A stretch of 40,394 nucleotides of DNA from an uncultured Clostridia bacterium (GTDB taxonomy: Bacteria; Bacillota; Clostridia; Oscillospirales; Acutalibacteraceae), in contig CALWIW010000020.1 of assembly GCA_944380855.1 (NCBI GenBank), positions 1-40,394 of the forward strand, written 5' to 3'. Made by a program: the position numbers and the translations under genes. The notes under the pieces are model-generated. The model ran no database searches. It saw only the letters and a program-made list of their open reading frames with translations, and was not told where the DNA came from. Positions within the stretch are counted from its first letter, which is position 1. Every line of letters begins with the position of its first letter. This document shows, in pieces, positions 7,017-13,481 of this stretch.

Positions 7017-7898
7017 CTACACTTTCTCTGCAATCTTTTTGCCCATAATACCCGTAGGCTTTACAAGCAAAACAATAATAAGCACTGCAAAAACAATAGC
7101 ATCGGACATTTGCGAGCTTATATAAGCCTTTGAAAGGTTCTCAATAATGCCTATAAGCACGCCGCCTATCATAGCACCGGGAATACTTCCGATACCTCCG
7201 AAAACAGCGGCAACAAAAGCTCTGATTCCGGGCATTGCTCCTATGTACGGTGTAAGTGACGGGAAAGTCGAGCACATAAGAACACCTGCAATAGCAGCCA
7301 ACGCAGAACCGATAGCAAAAGTAAGAGAAATCGTTCTGTTTACATTAACACCCATAAGCTGTGCGGCACCCTTGTCCTCGGAAACCGCAAGCATTGCTCT
7401 TCCCGGCTTGGTTCTGTTTACAAAAAGGGTAAGAACAACCATCAATACAACAGACACCAAAATAGTTACAATAGTTTCGCCGGAAATTGTAACCTGTCCG
7501 CCAAACAAAGAAACAGGCTCAATATTTACAACAGACGTAAAGGTTTTTCCGCCTGCTCCGAAAATAATAAGTGCCAAATTCTGAAGGAAATAGCTGACGC
7601 CTATAGCCGTTATAAGAACCGCAAGGGAAGTTGCCGAACGCAGCGGCTTGTAGGCAACCTTTTCGATAACAACACCCAACAAAGTACAAAAAACTATTCC
7701 TATCAAAATAGACAGCCAAGGATTAAGTCCCATTGTCGTCATAGCGGTAAACACAACATATCCGCCTATCATGATAACGTCACCATGGGCAAAGTTAAGC
7801 ATTTTTGCAATGCCGTAAACCATGGTATAACCCAAAGCTATAAGGGCATATATACTGCCAAGGCTTATGCCGTTTACCAAATATGAAATAAATTCCAT
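7017..7898 (-). CDS. livH: Branched-chain amino acid ABC transporter permease LivH
   Basis: A 293-aa permease with about eight membrane segments, N-terminal GISLGSIYALIALGYTMVYG and LNFAHGDVIMIGGY, and the coupling region NRTKPGRAMLAVSEDKGAAQ, all typical of LivH. The start has AAAGGAG 7 bases upstream. It is the first gene of the livHMGF operon and has its own promoter at 7938-7966, separate from that of the receptor gene. Confidence 0.95.
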   Translation of the reverse strand: MEFISYLVNGISLGSIYALIALGYTMVYGIAKMLNFAHGDVIMIGGYVVFTAMTTMGLNPWLSILIGIVFCTLLGVVIEKVAYKPLRSATSLAVLITAIGVSYFLQNLALIIFGAGGKTFTSVVNIEPVSLFGGQVTISGETIVTILVSVVLMVVLTLFVNRTKPGRAMLAVSEDKGAAQLMGVNVNRTISLTFAIGSALAAIAGVLMCSTFPSLTPYIGAMPGIRAFVAAVFGGIGSIPGAMIGGVLIGIIENLSKAYISSQMSDAIVFAVLIIVLLVKPTGIMGKKIAEKV

Positions 7899-7937
7899 AC
7901 TATTGCTCCTTTCAAACCCAATAAAATAACAATTTTT

Positions 7938-7966
7938 ATTGTATCACACTTTTTTCACCAATACAA
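7938..7966 (-). promoter_or_regulatory. Sigma-A promoter of livHMGF
   Basis: On the minus strand, TTGTAT (7966-7961), a 17-base spacer and TACAAT (7943-7938), 39 bases before the livH ATG. It lies downstream of the receptor gene terminator, so the permease and ATPase genes are started independently. Confidence 0.7.
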
Positions 7967-8120
7967 TATTAAAACCGATTATTTTCACCGTTTAAAAAAC
8001 AAAAAGGTTAACAAGGTGTCGCTTTAAATAGGTAAACATAAAGGTTCTTTGTCAATAGTTGAGGCAAAAAGTGAATTTAGAAAAATAAAAAGTTAGCGAG
8101 GAACACTGACGTGGGTTCAC
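7967..8120. other. Non-coding stretch between livHMGF and the receptor gene
   Basis: AT-rich sequence with no credible ORF on either strand. I see no operator or riboswitch that I recognise. The hairpin at 8121 and the dispersed repeat at 8170 occupy the rest of this gap. Confidence 0.5.
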
Positions 8121-8153
8121 AGCAAAAAACAGTTCACCGGACTGTTTTTTGCT
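8121..8153. terminator. Perfect 13-bp hairpin beside the repeat
   Basis: AGCAAAAAACAGT pairs with ACTGTTTTTTGCT around a 7-nt loop. The A/T blocks inside the stem make it look like a terminator in both directions. It may back up the terminator at 8286 or belong to the repeat copy that follows. Confidence 0.55.
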
Positions 8154-8169
8154 CACTCCTGCGTTTTTT

Positions 8170-8273
8170 GCAGCATTTTAAGACCTTGGAGGACGCTGTC
8201 CTCCAAACCGCCTGCCAAAGGGACAGTGGTCCCTTTGGAATCCCAAAATTTTCCCCCAACATTTGCCATACAA
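8170..8273 (-). repeat. Dispersed two-hairpin repeat, minus-strand copy
   Basis: Reverse complement of the copies at 11303 and 20461. It contains TTGGAGGAC/GTCCTCCAA and CCAAAGGGAC/GTCCCTTTGG hairpins. It lies just beyond the receptor gene terminator and in the same orientation as that gene. Confidence 0.85.
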
Positions 8274-8285
8274 TCAATATAAAAA

Positions 8286-8317
8286 CCCCTATCTGCCGAC
8301 CAAACGGCAGATAGGGG
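8286..8317 (-). terminator. Strong terminator of the receptor gene
   Basis: Perfect 13-bp stem CCCCTATCTGCCG/CGGCAGATAGGGG with a 6-nt loop. On the minus strand it is followed by TTTTTATATT, 30 bases past the stop codon. Confidence 0.93.
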
Positions 8318-8347
8318 AATAATCGTTTTTATAGATTTTATGTCAAA

Positions 8348-9553
8348 TTACATTGCCTTGTAAGCACCGTTCTCGATAACCATACCCTTAGGCTCTTTGT
8401 TAGGCTCACCGTCAGCAGTCCATGTGATTGTACCTGTAACACCCTCAACAGTTATCTGTGTCATAGCTGTCTTGAGAACTTCACAAAGCTCTGAATGACC
8501 CATAGCAGGGTCTGTAACGTTGCCCTTTTCCAAAGCAGCCTTAATTGCATAGATTGCGTCGTAAGCGTCTGCTGCAAACTGGTTAGGTGTGTCATTGAAC
8601 TTCTCTTTATAAGCAGTAACAAAAGCTACTGTCTTTTCGTCCTCTGCATCTGCTGCAAAAGGAGTAAGAAGCATTACGCCCTCGGCAAGGCTTGTATCGA
8701 AGTTATCCATAGCAAGGATACCGTCCATACCGTCGCAGCCGAAGAAGAGCGGATTGTAACCCTTGCTCTTTGCCTGCTGGAGAATGAGAGCTGCCTCCTG
8801 ATAGTAGATAGGAAGGAATACAAGCTCTGCGCCTGCACTCTGTGCTTTCTGGAGATGTACAGAGAAGTCAGATTTTGCGTCGGCTGTAAATGCCTCGGCA
8901 GCTACGATTTCAAGGCCGTCCTTTTCAGCTTCTGCCTTAAAGGTATTAAAGATACCTGATGAATATGGGTCGGAGCTGTCATAAATTACGGCAATCTTTG
9001 TAGCAAGACCCTGGTCTGAAATATACTCAGCGGACTTAGCACCCTGGTTAGGGTCAGAGAAGCAAACTCTAAAAGCGTTAGGAGTTGAAATACTCTCTAC
9101 TGCTGTAGCAGAAGGAGTCAAAAGGAACATATTGTCCTGTGCAGCATAGGAGTTTACGTTGATACAAGGCTTACTTGTAACAGAACCCAAGGAAATCTGC
9201 ATACCCCAGTCCTTAAGAGCATTGTAAGCTGTTGCAGCCTTTTCAACGTCGTTTTCATCGTCCTGCATTTTGAACTCGAGCTTGTAGCCGTTTACGCCGC
9301 CTGCTGCGTTAATCTCGTCAACTGCAAGCTGAGCACCATTCTGAACAGCTACGCCGTAAACAGCAGTGTCGCCTGTAAGAGGACCTGTACCGCCGATTTT
9401 GATTGTGCCGCCTGTTGAACCTGAATTGTCTGTTGTTTCATTTGCAGCTGTTGTACCTTCACCAGCTGTTTCATTTGTATTTCCGCCGCAGCCTGCAAGA
9501 GTGCCTACAAGCATCATTGATGCAAGTGCGAGGGCAATAAATTTCTTGAACAC
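8348..9553 (-). CDS. Branched-chain amino acid ABC transporter substrate-binding lipoprotein
   Basis: A 401-aa LivK-type receptor. The signal peptide MFKKFIALALASMMLVG ends in lipobox LAGC with the lipidated Cys at residue 22, followed by a Thr/Asn/Glu-rich linker and the periplasmic-binding fold starting IKIGGTGPLTGDTAVYG. It captures amino acids outside the membrane for LivHMGF. The start is the GTG at 9553, 7 bases after ACGGAGGT; an in-frame ATG at 9598 lies before that site and would mask the signal peptide. It has its own promoter and terminator, so it can be made in excess over the permease. Confidence 0.94.
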   Translation of the reverse strand: MFKKFIALALASMMLVGTLAGCGGNTNETAGEGTTAANETTDNSGSTGGTIKIGGTGPLTGDTAVYGVAVQNGAQLAVDEINAAGGVNGYKLEFKMQDDENDVEKAATAYNALKDWGMQISLGSVTSKPCINVNSYAAQDNMFLLTPSATAVESISTPNAFRVCFSDPNQGAKSAEYISDQGLATKIAVIYDSSDPYSSGIFNTFKAEAEKDGLEIVAAEAFTADAKSDFSVHLQKAQSAGAELVFLPIYYQEAALILQQAKSKGYNPLFFGCDGMDGILAMDNFDTSLAEGVMLLTPFAADAEDEKTVAFVTAYKEKFNDTPNQFAADAYDAIYAIKAALEKGNVTDPAMGHSELCEVLKTAMTQITVEGVTGTITWTADGEPNKEPKGMVIENGAYKAM

Positions 9554-9593
9554 TTTAAATACCTCCGTTTTATTCGATTTTATGCATAATACT

Positions 9594-9608
9594 TGCAATA
9601 TTATTGCA
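9594..9608. promoter_or_regulatory. Palindromic operator candidate at the receptor promoter
   Basis: TGCAATA-T-TATTGCA is a perfect 7+1+7 palindrome that begins about where transcription should start (-10 box at 9620-9615). A repressor bound here would block initiation. I cannot name the regulator. Confidence 0.55.
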
Positions 9609-9614
9609 CCTTGA

Positions 9615-9643
9615 AATATACTACCTTTTTCTTACTTTGTCAA
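9615..9643 (-). promoter_or_regulatory. Sigma-A promoter of the receptor gene
   Basis: On the minus strand, consensus -35 TTGACA (9643-9638), a 17-base spacer and -10 TATATT (9620-9615), giving a leader of about 55 bases before the GTG start. Confidence 0.8.
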
Positions 9644-9773
9644 TAAATACATTAAAAAATTAGAATGCTTTGTAAAAACTATGTAAGGACAAACAAAAAT
9701 TCCATGTGAATATGTGCATTTTATTTGCAAATTTATTCACTTTTATTCTTTTACAAATAATAATCAATGATAA

Positions 9774-9823
9774 AAAAATACCCGCTTTCAGCTTTCTGAT
9801 TACAGCCAAATGCGGATATTTTT
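9774..9823 (-). terminator. Terminator after the spoVM pair
   Basis: On the minus strand, a stem built from ATATCCGC and GCGGGTAT plus inner pairs (GGCT/AGCT-like), followed by TTTTTTTATC. It lies 25 bases beyond the stop of the 32-codon gene and supports a real transcript here. Confidence 0.75.
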
Positions 9824-9848
9824 CTGTTGCTATGCAGTCATTTAAGCT

Positions 9849-9947
9849 TTAGCTTTGATTTCCCGTGGTTTTTATTTTCGGAATGTGGTAAATTCTTCTG
9901 AGAAGAAAGGATAAAAACTTCGGTCTTTCAATAAGTATAACTTTCAT
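9849..9947 (-). CDS. spoVM: Probable stage V sporulation protein SpoVM
   Basis: A 32-aa ORF beginning MKVILIERPKFLSFLLRR. It resembles Bacillus SpoVM (MKFYTIKLPKFLGGIVRAML) in length, in Met-Lys at the start, in the PKFL block with Pro at position 9, in Arg17 and in an amphipathic helix after the proline. SpoVM inserts into the convex forespore membrane and recruits SpoIVA for coat and cortex assembly. AGGAGG lies 6 bases before the ATG, overlapping the stop of the upstream 49-aa ORF, and a terminator follows. The short ORF, motif and position are seen; the function is inferred by similarity. Confidence 0.72.
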   Translation of the reverse strand: MKVILIERPKFLSFLLRRIYHIPKIKTTGNQS

Positions 9948-9950
9948 AAG

Positions 9951-10100
9951 CTACCTCCTGCCACAGCTTAAAGCTATTATTATGATGGTTATCGCCGCAA
10001 TCATTACAACAACTTCACATTCAAAAATGCTTGCAACAATCAAACCCAGCCCAAATGAGATTGCGAGAGCGTTGGGTCCTCTTCTGCAACAGCGGTTCAT
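9951..10100 (-). CDS. 49-aa hydrophobic peptide upstream of spoVM
   Basis: The ORF starts MNRCCRRGPNALAIS, with a short Cys/Arg head, and then has two hydrophobic runs (about residues 11-24 and 29-45) split by EFEC-like acidic residues, ending SCGRR. It could be a hairpin or single-span membrane peptide. AAAGGG sits 8 bases before the ATG at 10100. Its stop is three bases before the spoVM ATG, and the spoVM Shine-Dalgarno lies in its last codons, so the two genes are coupled. I do not recognise the family. Sporulation expression is only inferred from the partner. Confidence 0.65.
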   Translation of the reverse strand: MNRCCRRGPNALAISFGLGLIVASIFECEVVVMIAAITIIIIALSCGRR

Positions 10101-10152
10101 AATCATCACCCTTTAACATAATATACAGCGTTAAAAAACTTGTTACATAAAC

Positions 10153-10181
10153 TTGAAGTAATAAACCTGTCTTGATATAAT
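10153..10181 (+). promoter_or_regulatory. Sigma-A promoter of the pseudouridine synthase gene
   Basis: TTGAAG (10153-10158), a 17-base spacer and consensus TATAAT (10176-10181), 31 bases before the ATG. Confidence 0.8.
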
Positions 10182-10212
10182 TATTATCATAAAAATATTC
10201 GGACGGTGAATT

Positions 10213-11298
10213 ATGAGGACAATAGAAATAAACAAAAACGACAGCGGTCAAAGGCTTGATAAATTTCTCACAAAACGTTTTAAAACAATGCCGCTGCCCC
10301 TTATGTATAAATACATCAGAACCAAGTATATAAAGCTTAACGGCAAAAAATGCGAAATTTCCTCCCGCCTTAAAGAGGGAGATATACTTACCCTTTATAT
10401 AAAGGACGAATTTTTTGACGAGCCGGTTTACGACAGCTATGATTTTTTAAAGGCTCCCGCAAAACTTTCAATAGTATACGAGGACGAGAATATTCTTCTT
10501 GTTGACAAACAGCCGGGACTTATTGTACATCAGGACGAAAACTATCACTTTGACAGCCTTATATCAAGAATACAGCACTATCTCTACGATAAGGGAGAAT
10601 ACGACCCCAAGGACGAAAATTCTTTTGTTCCAGCCCTTGTAAACCGAATTGACAGAAACACGGGAGGAATAGTAATTGCCGCAAAAAATGCGGAGAGCCT
10701 TAGAATTTTAAACGAAAAAATGAAAAGCAGAGAGCTTGAAAAATATTATCTCTGCCTTGTTTTCGGAAATTTAAAGAAAAAAGAGGATTTGCTTGTTGAT
10801 TATCTTGAAAAAAACGAAAGCCAAAACCGTGTTTATGTTCTGAAAAAGCCCACGGAAAACTCCAAAACCATAAAGACAAAATACAAGGTTTTGGACGAGC
10901 AGAAAGGTCTGAGTCTTGTGGAGGTGGAACTTCTTACGGGACGAACCCACCAGATAAGAGCACATATGGCATCAATCGGACACCCTTTGGCAGGGGACGG
11001 AAAATACGGCTTAAACTCACAAAACAAGGCTCTCGGTCTTACCCGTCAGGCTCTTTATTCCTACAAGCTGATATTTAAATTTGAAACCGACGGAGGAGTT
11101 CTTTCCTATCTTAACGAAAAGGAATTTTCCGTAAAAAACATATGGTTTGCCAAAAACGGAAAAATCGACTTTTCTGCATTTGAAAACATGAAAACTCTTC
11201 CCTCCTCAAAGGAAACAGGTTCAAAAAAATCCACTGCAAAGAGTCAGAAAAATAAAAACTACAGAAAATCGGACAACAGAAAAAAGCCAAGGAAATAA
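10213..11298 (+). CDS. RluA family pseudouridine synthase
   Basis: A 361-aa enzyme that converts uridine to pseudouridine in rRNA (RluC/RluD type). An S4 RNA-binding domain covers about residues 1-65 (SGQRLDKFL...KLNGKK). The catalytic domain has NRIDRNTGG with catalytic Asp147; the family usually has HRLD, so His is replaced by Asn. Later motifs are ELEKYYLCLVFG and TGRTHQIRAHMASIGHPLAGD. The last 30 residues are Lys/Arg/Ser-rich and probably unstructured. The exact rRNA target cannot be told from sequence. It ends just before a dispersed repeat copy. Confidence 0.93.
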   Translation: MRTIEINKNDSGQRLDKFLTKRFKTMPLPLMYKYIRTKYIKLNGKKCEISSRLKEGDILTLYIKDEFFDEPVYDSYDFLKAPAKLSIVYEDENILLVDKQPGLIVHQDENYHFDSLISRIQHYLYDKGEYDPKDENSFVPALVNRIDRNTGGIVIAAKNAESLRILNEKMKSRELEKYYLCLVFGNLKKKEDLLVDYLEKNESQNRVYVLKKPTENSKTIKTKYKVLDEQKGLSLVEVELLTGRTHQIRAHMASIGHPLAGDGKYGLNSQNKALGLTRQALYSYKLIFKFETDGGVLSYLNEKEFSVKNIWFAKNGKIDFSAFENMKTLPSSKETGSKKSTAKSQKNKNYRKSDNRKKPRK

Positions 11299-11302
11299 AT
11301 GT

Positions 11303-11405
11303 TTTTATAGCAAATGTCGGGAAAGAATTTTGGGATTCCAAAGGGACCACTGTCCCTTTGGCAGGTAGTTTGGAGGACAGCGTCCTCCAAGGTCTTAAAA
11401 TGCAG
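11303..11405 (+). repeat. Dispersed two-hairpin repeat, plus-strand copy
   Basis: Starts TTTTATAGCAAATGT, then ATTTTGGGATT, hairpin CCAAAGGGAC/GTCCCTTTGG (11338-11361), GCAGGTAG, hairpin TTGGAGGAC/GTCCTCCAA (11370-11390) and GGTCTTAAAATGCAG. It lies five bases after the RluA-family stop and between convergent genes, so it may also act as a terminator. Confidence 0.88.
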
Positions 11406-11416
11406 TAAAATAAGAA

Positions 11417-12250
11417 TTATAAAATACACATAAAAGCACTCATTGTGCCTCTTTTGCCGTTTGTAGCACGGTGGCTCCATAAAAGTTCGCTGCTGCATCT
11501 TGTGCAAAGGTCGCTTAAAACCACATTTTCTGCCTTTACCCCTGCGTTTATTACAATCTGTCTGTTACATTCCAAAAGGTCAAGCATATACTTGCCGTCA
11601 CCCTTGTCAAAAACAAATTTTGAACTGTCAACTCCCTCCAAAGCCAAAAACTTTTCAGCAACGGGAGCGTCAACCTCGTAACAGCATTTTGAAATTGCAG
11701 GACCTATACATACCGTAACGTCCTGAGGATTAGTGCCGTAGTTTTCATTCATGGTTTTTAATACCTTTTCACCTATTCTGCCCACAGTGCCACGCCAGCC
11801 TCCATGAGCAAGACCTATTGCTTTTTTATTTGTATCAACAAAAAACAGAGGTGTACAGTCTGCGTAATATGTCACAAGGGTAACTCCCTTTTCATTTGTA
11901 ACAAGAGCATCAACGCTTTTAATATCACGGGGCTTGTAAATTCCCACTCCCCTGTCTTCCTTTGTCACCACCCTTACAAAAGTGTTATGATCCTGAGCGG
12001 AGGCCACAAGGCTTTCATAGTCAAAGCCTGCGGCGTCGCAGAAAATCTTATAATTCTTTGTAACATTTTCATCGGGGTCGCCTCTCCCGAATGAAAGGTT
12101 CATAGATGAAAACTCATTTTCGGAAACTCCCCCTATTCTTGTGGAAAAGGCATGATTTATAAAGTCTATTTTATTGAGTTTATTGTATTTAAGAAAATAA
12201 ACTCCCTTATTTTCATTTAAGGTCATGGTTTGAGAATTTATATTAAACAT
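11417..12250 (-). CDS. pgeF: PgeF/YfiH (LACC1) family protein
   Basis: A 277-aa protein of the former polyphenol oxidase family. Members act as purine nucleoside phosphorylase/adenosine deaminase or, in E. coli, remove wrongly built peptidoglycan precursors. Metal-site motifs are visible: SAQDHNTFV, VTYYADCTPLFF, GLAHGGWRGTVGRIG and the later GPAISKCCYEV. The start is the ATG at 12250, 7 bases after AAAGGAG; an upstream TTG (12256) would leave a one-base gap. Its promoter shares a -35 box with the divergent gene at 12409. Confidence 0.93.
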   Translation of the reverse strand: MFNINSQTMTLNENKGVYFLKYNKLNKIDFINHAFSTRIGGVSENEFSSMNLSFGRGDPDENVTKNYKIFCDAAGFDYESLVASAQDHNTFVRVVTKEDRGVGIYKPRDIKSVDALVTNEKGVTLVTYYADCTPLFFVDTNKKAIGLAHGGWRGTVGRIGEKVLKTMNENYGTNPQDVTVCIGPAISKCCYEVDAPVAEKFLALEGVDSSKFVFDKGDGKYMLDLLECNRQIVINAGVKAENVVLSDLCTRCSSELLWSHRATNGKRGTMSAFMCIL

Positions 12251-12283
12251 CGGCAAGCTCCTTTACATTAATTTATGCAGTTT

Positions 12284-12312
12284 ATTTTACTACATAAGAA
12301 ATTCTCTTGCAA
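12284..12312 (-). promoter_or_regulatory. Promoter of pgeF (shares -35 with the divergent promoter)
   Basis: On the minus strand, TTGCAA (12312-12307), a 17-base spacer and TAAAAT (12289-12284). The -35 hexamer is its own reverse complement and is also the -35 of the plus-strand promoter. Confidence 0.7.
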
Positions 12313-12335
12313 GAAAAAAAAATCGATGATATAAT
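12307..12335 (+). promoter_or_regulatory. Promoter of the 69-aa Cys4 protein gene
   Basis: TTGCAA (12307-12312), a 17-base spacer containing nine A in a row, and consensus TATAAT (12330-12335). Confidence 0.75.
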
Positions 12336-12408
12336 TAAATTTGATCAAGGAAACAAAGGTACAAGCCGTATTTTTCCCGCAATATTATAAAGCAAAGGAC
12401 GTGCAAAG

Positions 12409-12618
12409 ATGAAAACACCGCTTTTCGGAGCTTCAATAGAAACAAACTGTGAATACTGTCAAAATTCCGTAATCAACGGTAAGGAATTTCTTTGTTCCGT
12501 GGGAAAAACAATTAAAAACGGAAAATGCAGAAAATTTAAATATAATCCTACAATGAGAAAACCAAAGGGAGAACCTGCCATATCTAAATCTTTTACACCG
12601 GAAGATTTTTTATTGTAA
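12409..12618 (+). CDS. Small conserved Cys4 protein
   Basis: A 69-aa protein with four cysteines (C14, C17, C29, C40) in a C-x2-C...C...C arrangement that could bind zinc or an Fe-S cluster. A basic middle (KNGKCRKFKY) precedes a conserved-looking ending FTPEDFLL. I recall similar short proteins in Clostridia with no known function. The site AAAGGACG lies before the ATG, its own strong promoter is upstream and a good terminator follows, so it is a genuine monocistronic gene. Confidence 0.8.
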   Translation: MKTPLFGASIETNCEYCQNSVINGKEFLCSVGKTIKNGKCRKFKYNPTMRKPKGEPAISKSFTPEDFLL

Positions 12619-12643
12619 TTCTTAATCAATTGTACAAAATACA

Positions 12644-12674
12644 AAAGGGAAGCGTTGTAAAAACACTTCCCTTT
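12644..12674 (+). terminator. Terminator of the Cys4 protein gene
   Basis: Stem AAAGGGAAGCGTT/AACACTTCCCTTT (one mismatch) with loop GTAAA, then CTTTTTC. It could also serve the convergent sigma-like gene. Confidence 0.85.
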
Positions 12675-12695
12675 CTTTTTCGGCTTAAATCTTTA

Positions 12696-12992
12696 TCAGA
12701 TGTAGTAATCCGCTATGTGGCGGATTTTTTTTCTTGCGTTTTGAATGTGTCTGCACACAGTTGAAGGACTCAGACTCATTTCTGAGGCTATAACCCTGAT
12801 TGTTTTGCTTTCAAGGTAATATCTTGTCATACAGACTCTCTGTTTTTCCGTAAGCTCTTCCCTAATAGCTTTTTGAAGTATTTTTTTCATTTTTTCCCGT
12901 CCGCAGGAGACTGAACCGTTATTCGTACAGTAATAATCAAAAAATACTGCGTCGGCATTGTCCTCTTTAATATGAATTACATTATGTGACAT
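12696..12992 (-). CDS. Sigma-70 region 4-like helix-turn-helix protein
   Basis: A 98-aa protein. The C-terminal half, LTEKQRVCMTRYYLESKTIR then VIASEMSLSPSTVCRHIQNA, is a sigma-70 region 4 / LuxR-like HTH with the usual recognition helix. The N-terminal 40 residues carry no region 2, so it cannot be a complete sigma factor; it is more likely a DNA-binding regulator or half of a split sigma. Its first 16 bases overlap the end of the upstream gene, implying a coupled pair. Its targets are unknown. Confidence 0.75.
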   Translation of the reverse strand: MSHNVIHIKEDNADAVFFDYYCTNNGSVSCGREKMKKILQKAIREELTEKQRVCMTRYYLESKTIRVIASEMSLSPSTVCRHIQNARKKIRHIADYYI

Positions 12993-13204
12993 TCTCTTCC
13001 ACTCTCCACACTTCTGTTTCTCAAAAACTCGGCTGTTTTAAGGCTTTCATAATATATGGTACGGTATTTTCCCAAAAGCTCGTAAAAGGTACTCTTTTTT
13101 TCAGGCGGTGCAATTCTGATTTTATCTTTTATTTTTTCAATGTTGCCTTTTACAATCTCAGCATTTTCCATATACTCTTCAGCCCACTTAATATAATCCA
13201 CCAC
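12977..13204 (-). CDS. Small helical protein paired with the sigma-like regulator
   Basis: About 75 aa, largely charged and helical (YIKWAEEYMENAEIVKGNIE..., later LLGKYRTIYYESLKTAEFL), without membrane segments. AAGAAAGGG lies 6 bases before a GTG at 13204, so I take that or the next GTG (13201) as the start. The ATG at 13228 has no ribosome-binding site. Overlap with the sigma-like gene suggests a two-gene regulatory unit, and the partner may bind or restrain it; that is inference. I do not recognise a named family. Confidence 0.65.
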   Translation of the reverse strand: MVDYIKWAEEYMENAEIVKGNIEKIKDKIRIAPPEKKSTFYELLGKYRTIYYESLKTAEFLRNRSVESGRECHIM

Positions 13205-13256
13205 AACCATCCCTTTCTTATATGACATATATCAATATAAAACTAAAAATTATTTC

Positions 13257-13283
13257 AGAGTTTTGCGGGGCGTTCAAAACTCT
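13257..13283. promoter_or_regulatory. Stem-loop at the start of the sigma-like operon transcript
   Basis: Perfect 9-bp inverted repeat AGAGTTTTG/CAAAACTCT with a 9-nt GC-rich loop. It begins about seven bases after the -10 box, so it could be an operator or a protective 5' hairpin. Confidence 0.5.
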
Positions 13284-13289
13284 AATAAA

Positions 13290-13318
13290 ATTTTAGCAGG
13301 AATAATTGCATTGTACAA
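13290..13318 (-). promoter_or_regulatory. Promoter of the sigma-like operon
   Basis: On the minus strand, TTGTAC (13318-13313), a 17-base spacer and TAAAAT (13295-13290). Confidence 0.6.
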
Positions 13319-13435
13319 TAGTTTCATCGAACTTTTGTTCTTTGTGAAAGATATTTAACACGTTCTGTCCGTAAAAAAGTACAGTGCTGCGAAATTTGTC
13401 GAATTTTGTAAAATTTTTTCAAGAAAACTATTGAC

Positions 13436-13468
13436 AAAAATCCTCTCCGAAAATCGAAGAGGATTTTT
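13436..13468 (-). terminator. Terminator of the exonuclease gene
   Basis: Perfect 11-bp stem AAAAATCCTCT/AGAGGATTTTT with a short inner CGA/TCG stem, 14 bases beyond the stop. T-runs on both sides make it potentially bidirectional. Confidence 0.85.
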
Positions 13469-13481
13469 TATAAAGTCCATT

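Noticed and set aside
7519-7719. Overlapping frames inside the liv permease genes on either strand
   Set aside because: All are shadows in other frames of well-supported membrane protein genes, with no ribosome-binding sites.
8111-8314. 67-aa frame with KTLEDAVLQ and GIPKF, and its kin at 11259-11507 and 20462-20671
   Set aside because: These are readings through the dispersed repeat; similarity reflects the DNA repeat, not a protein family.
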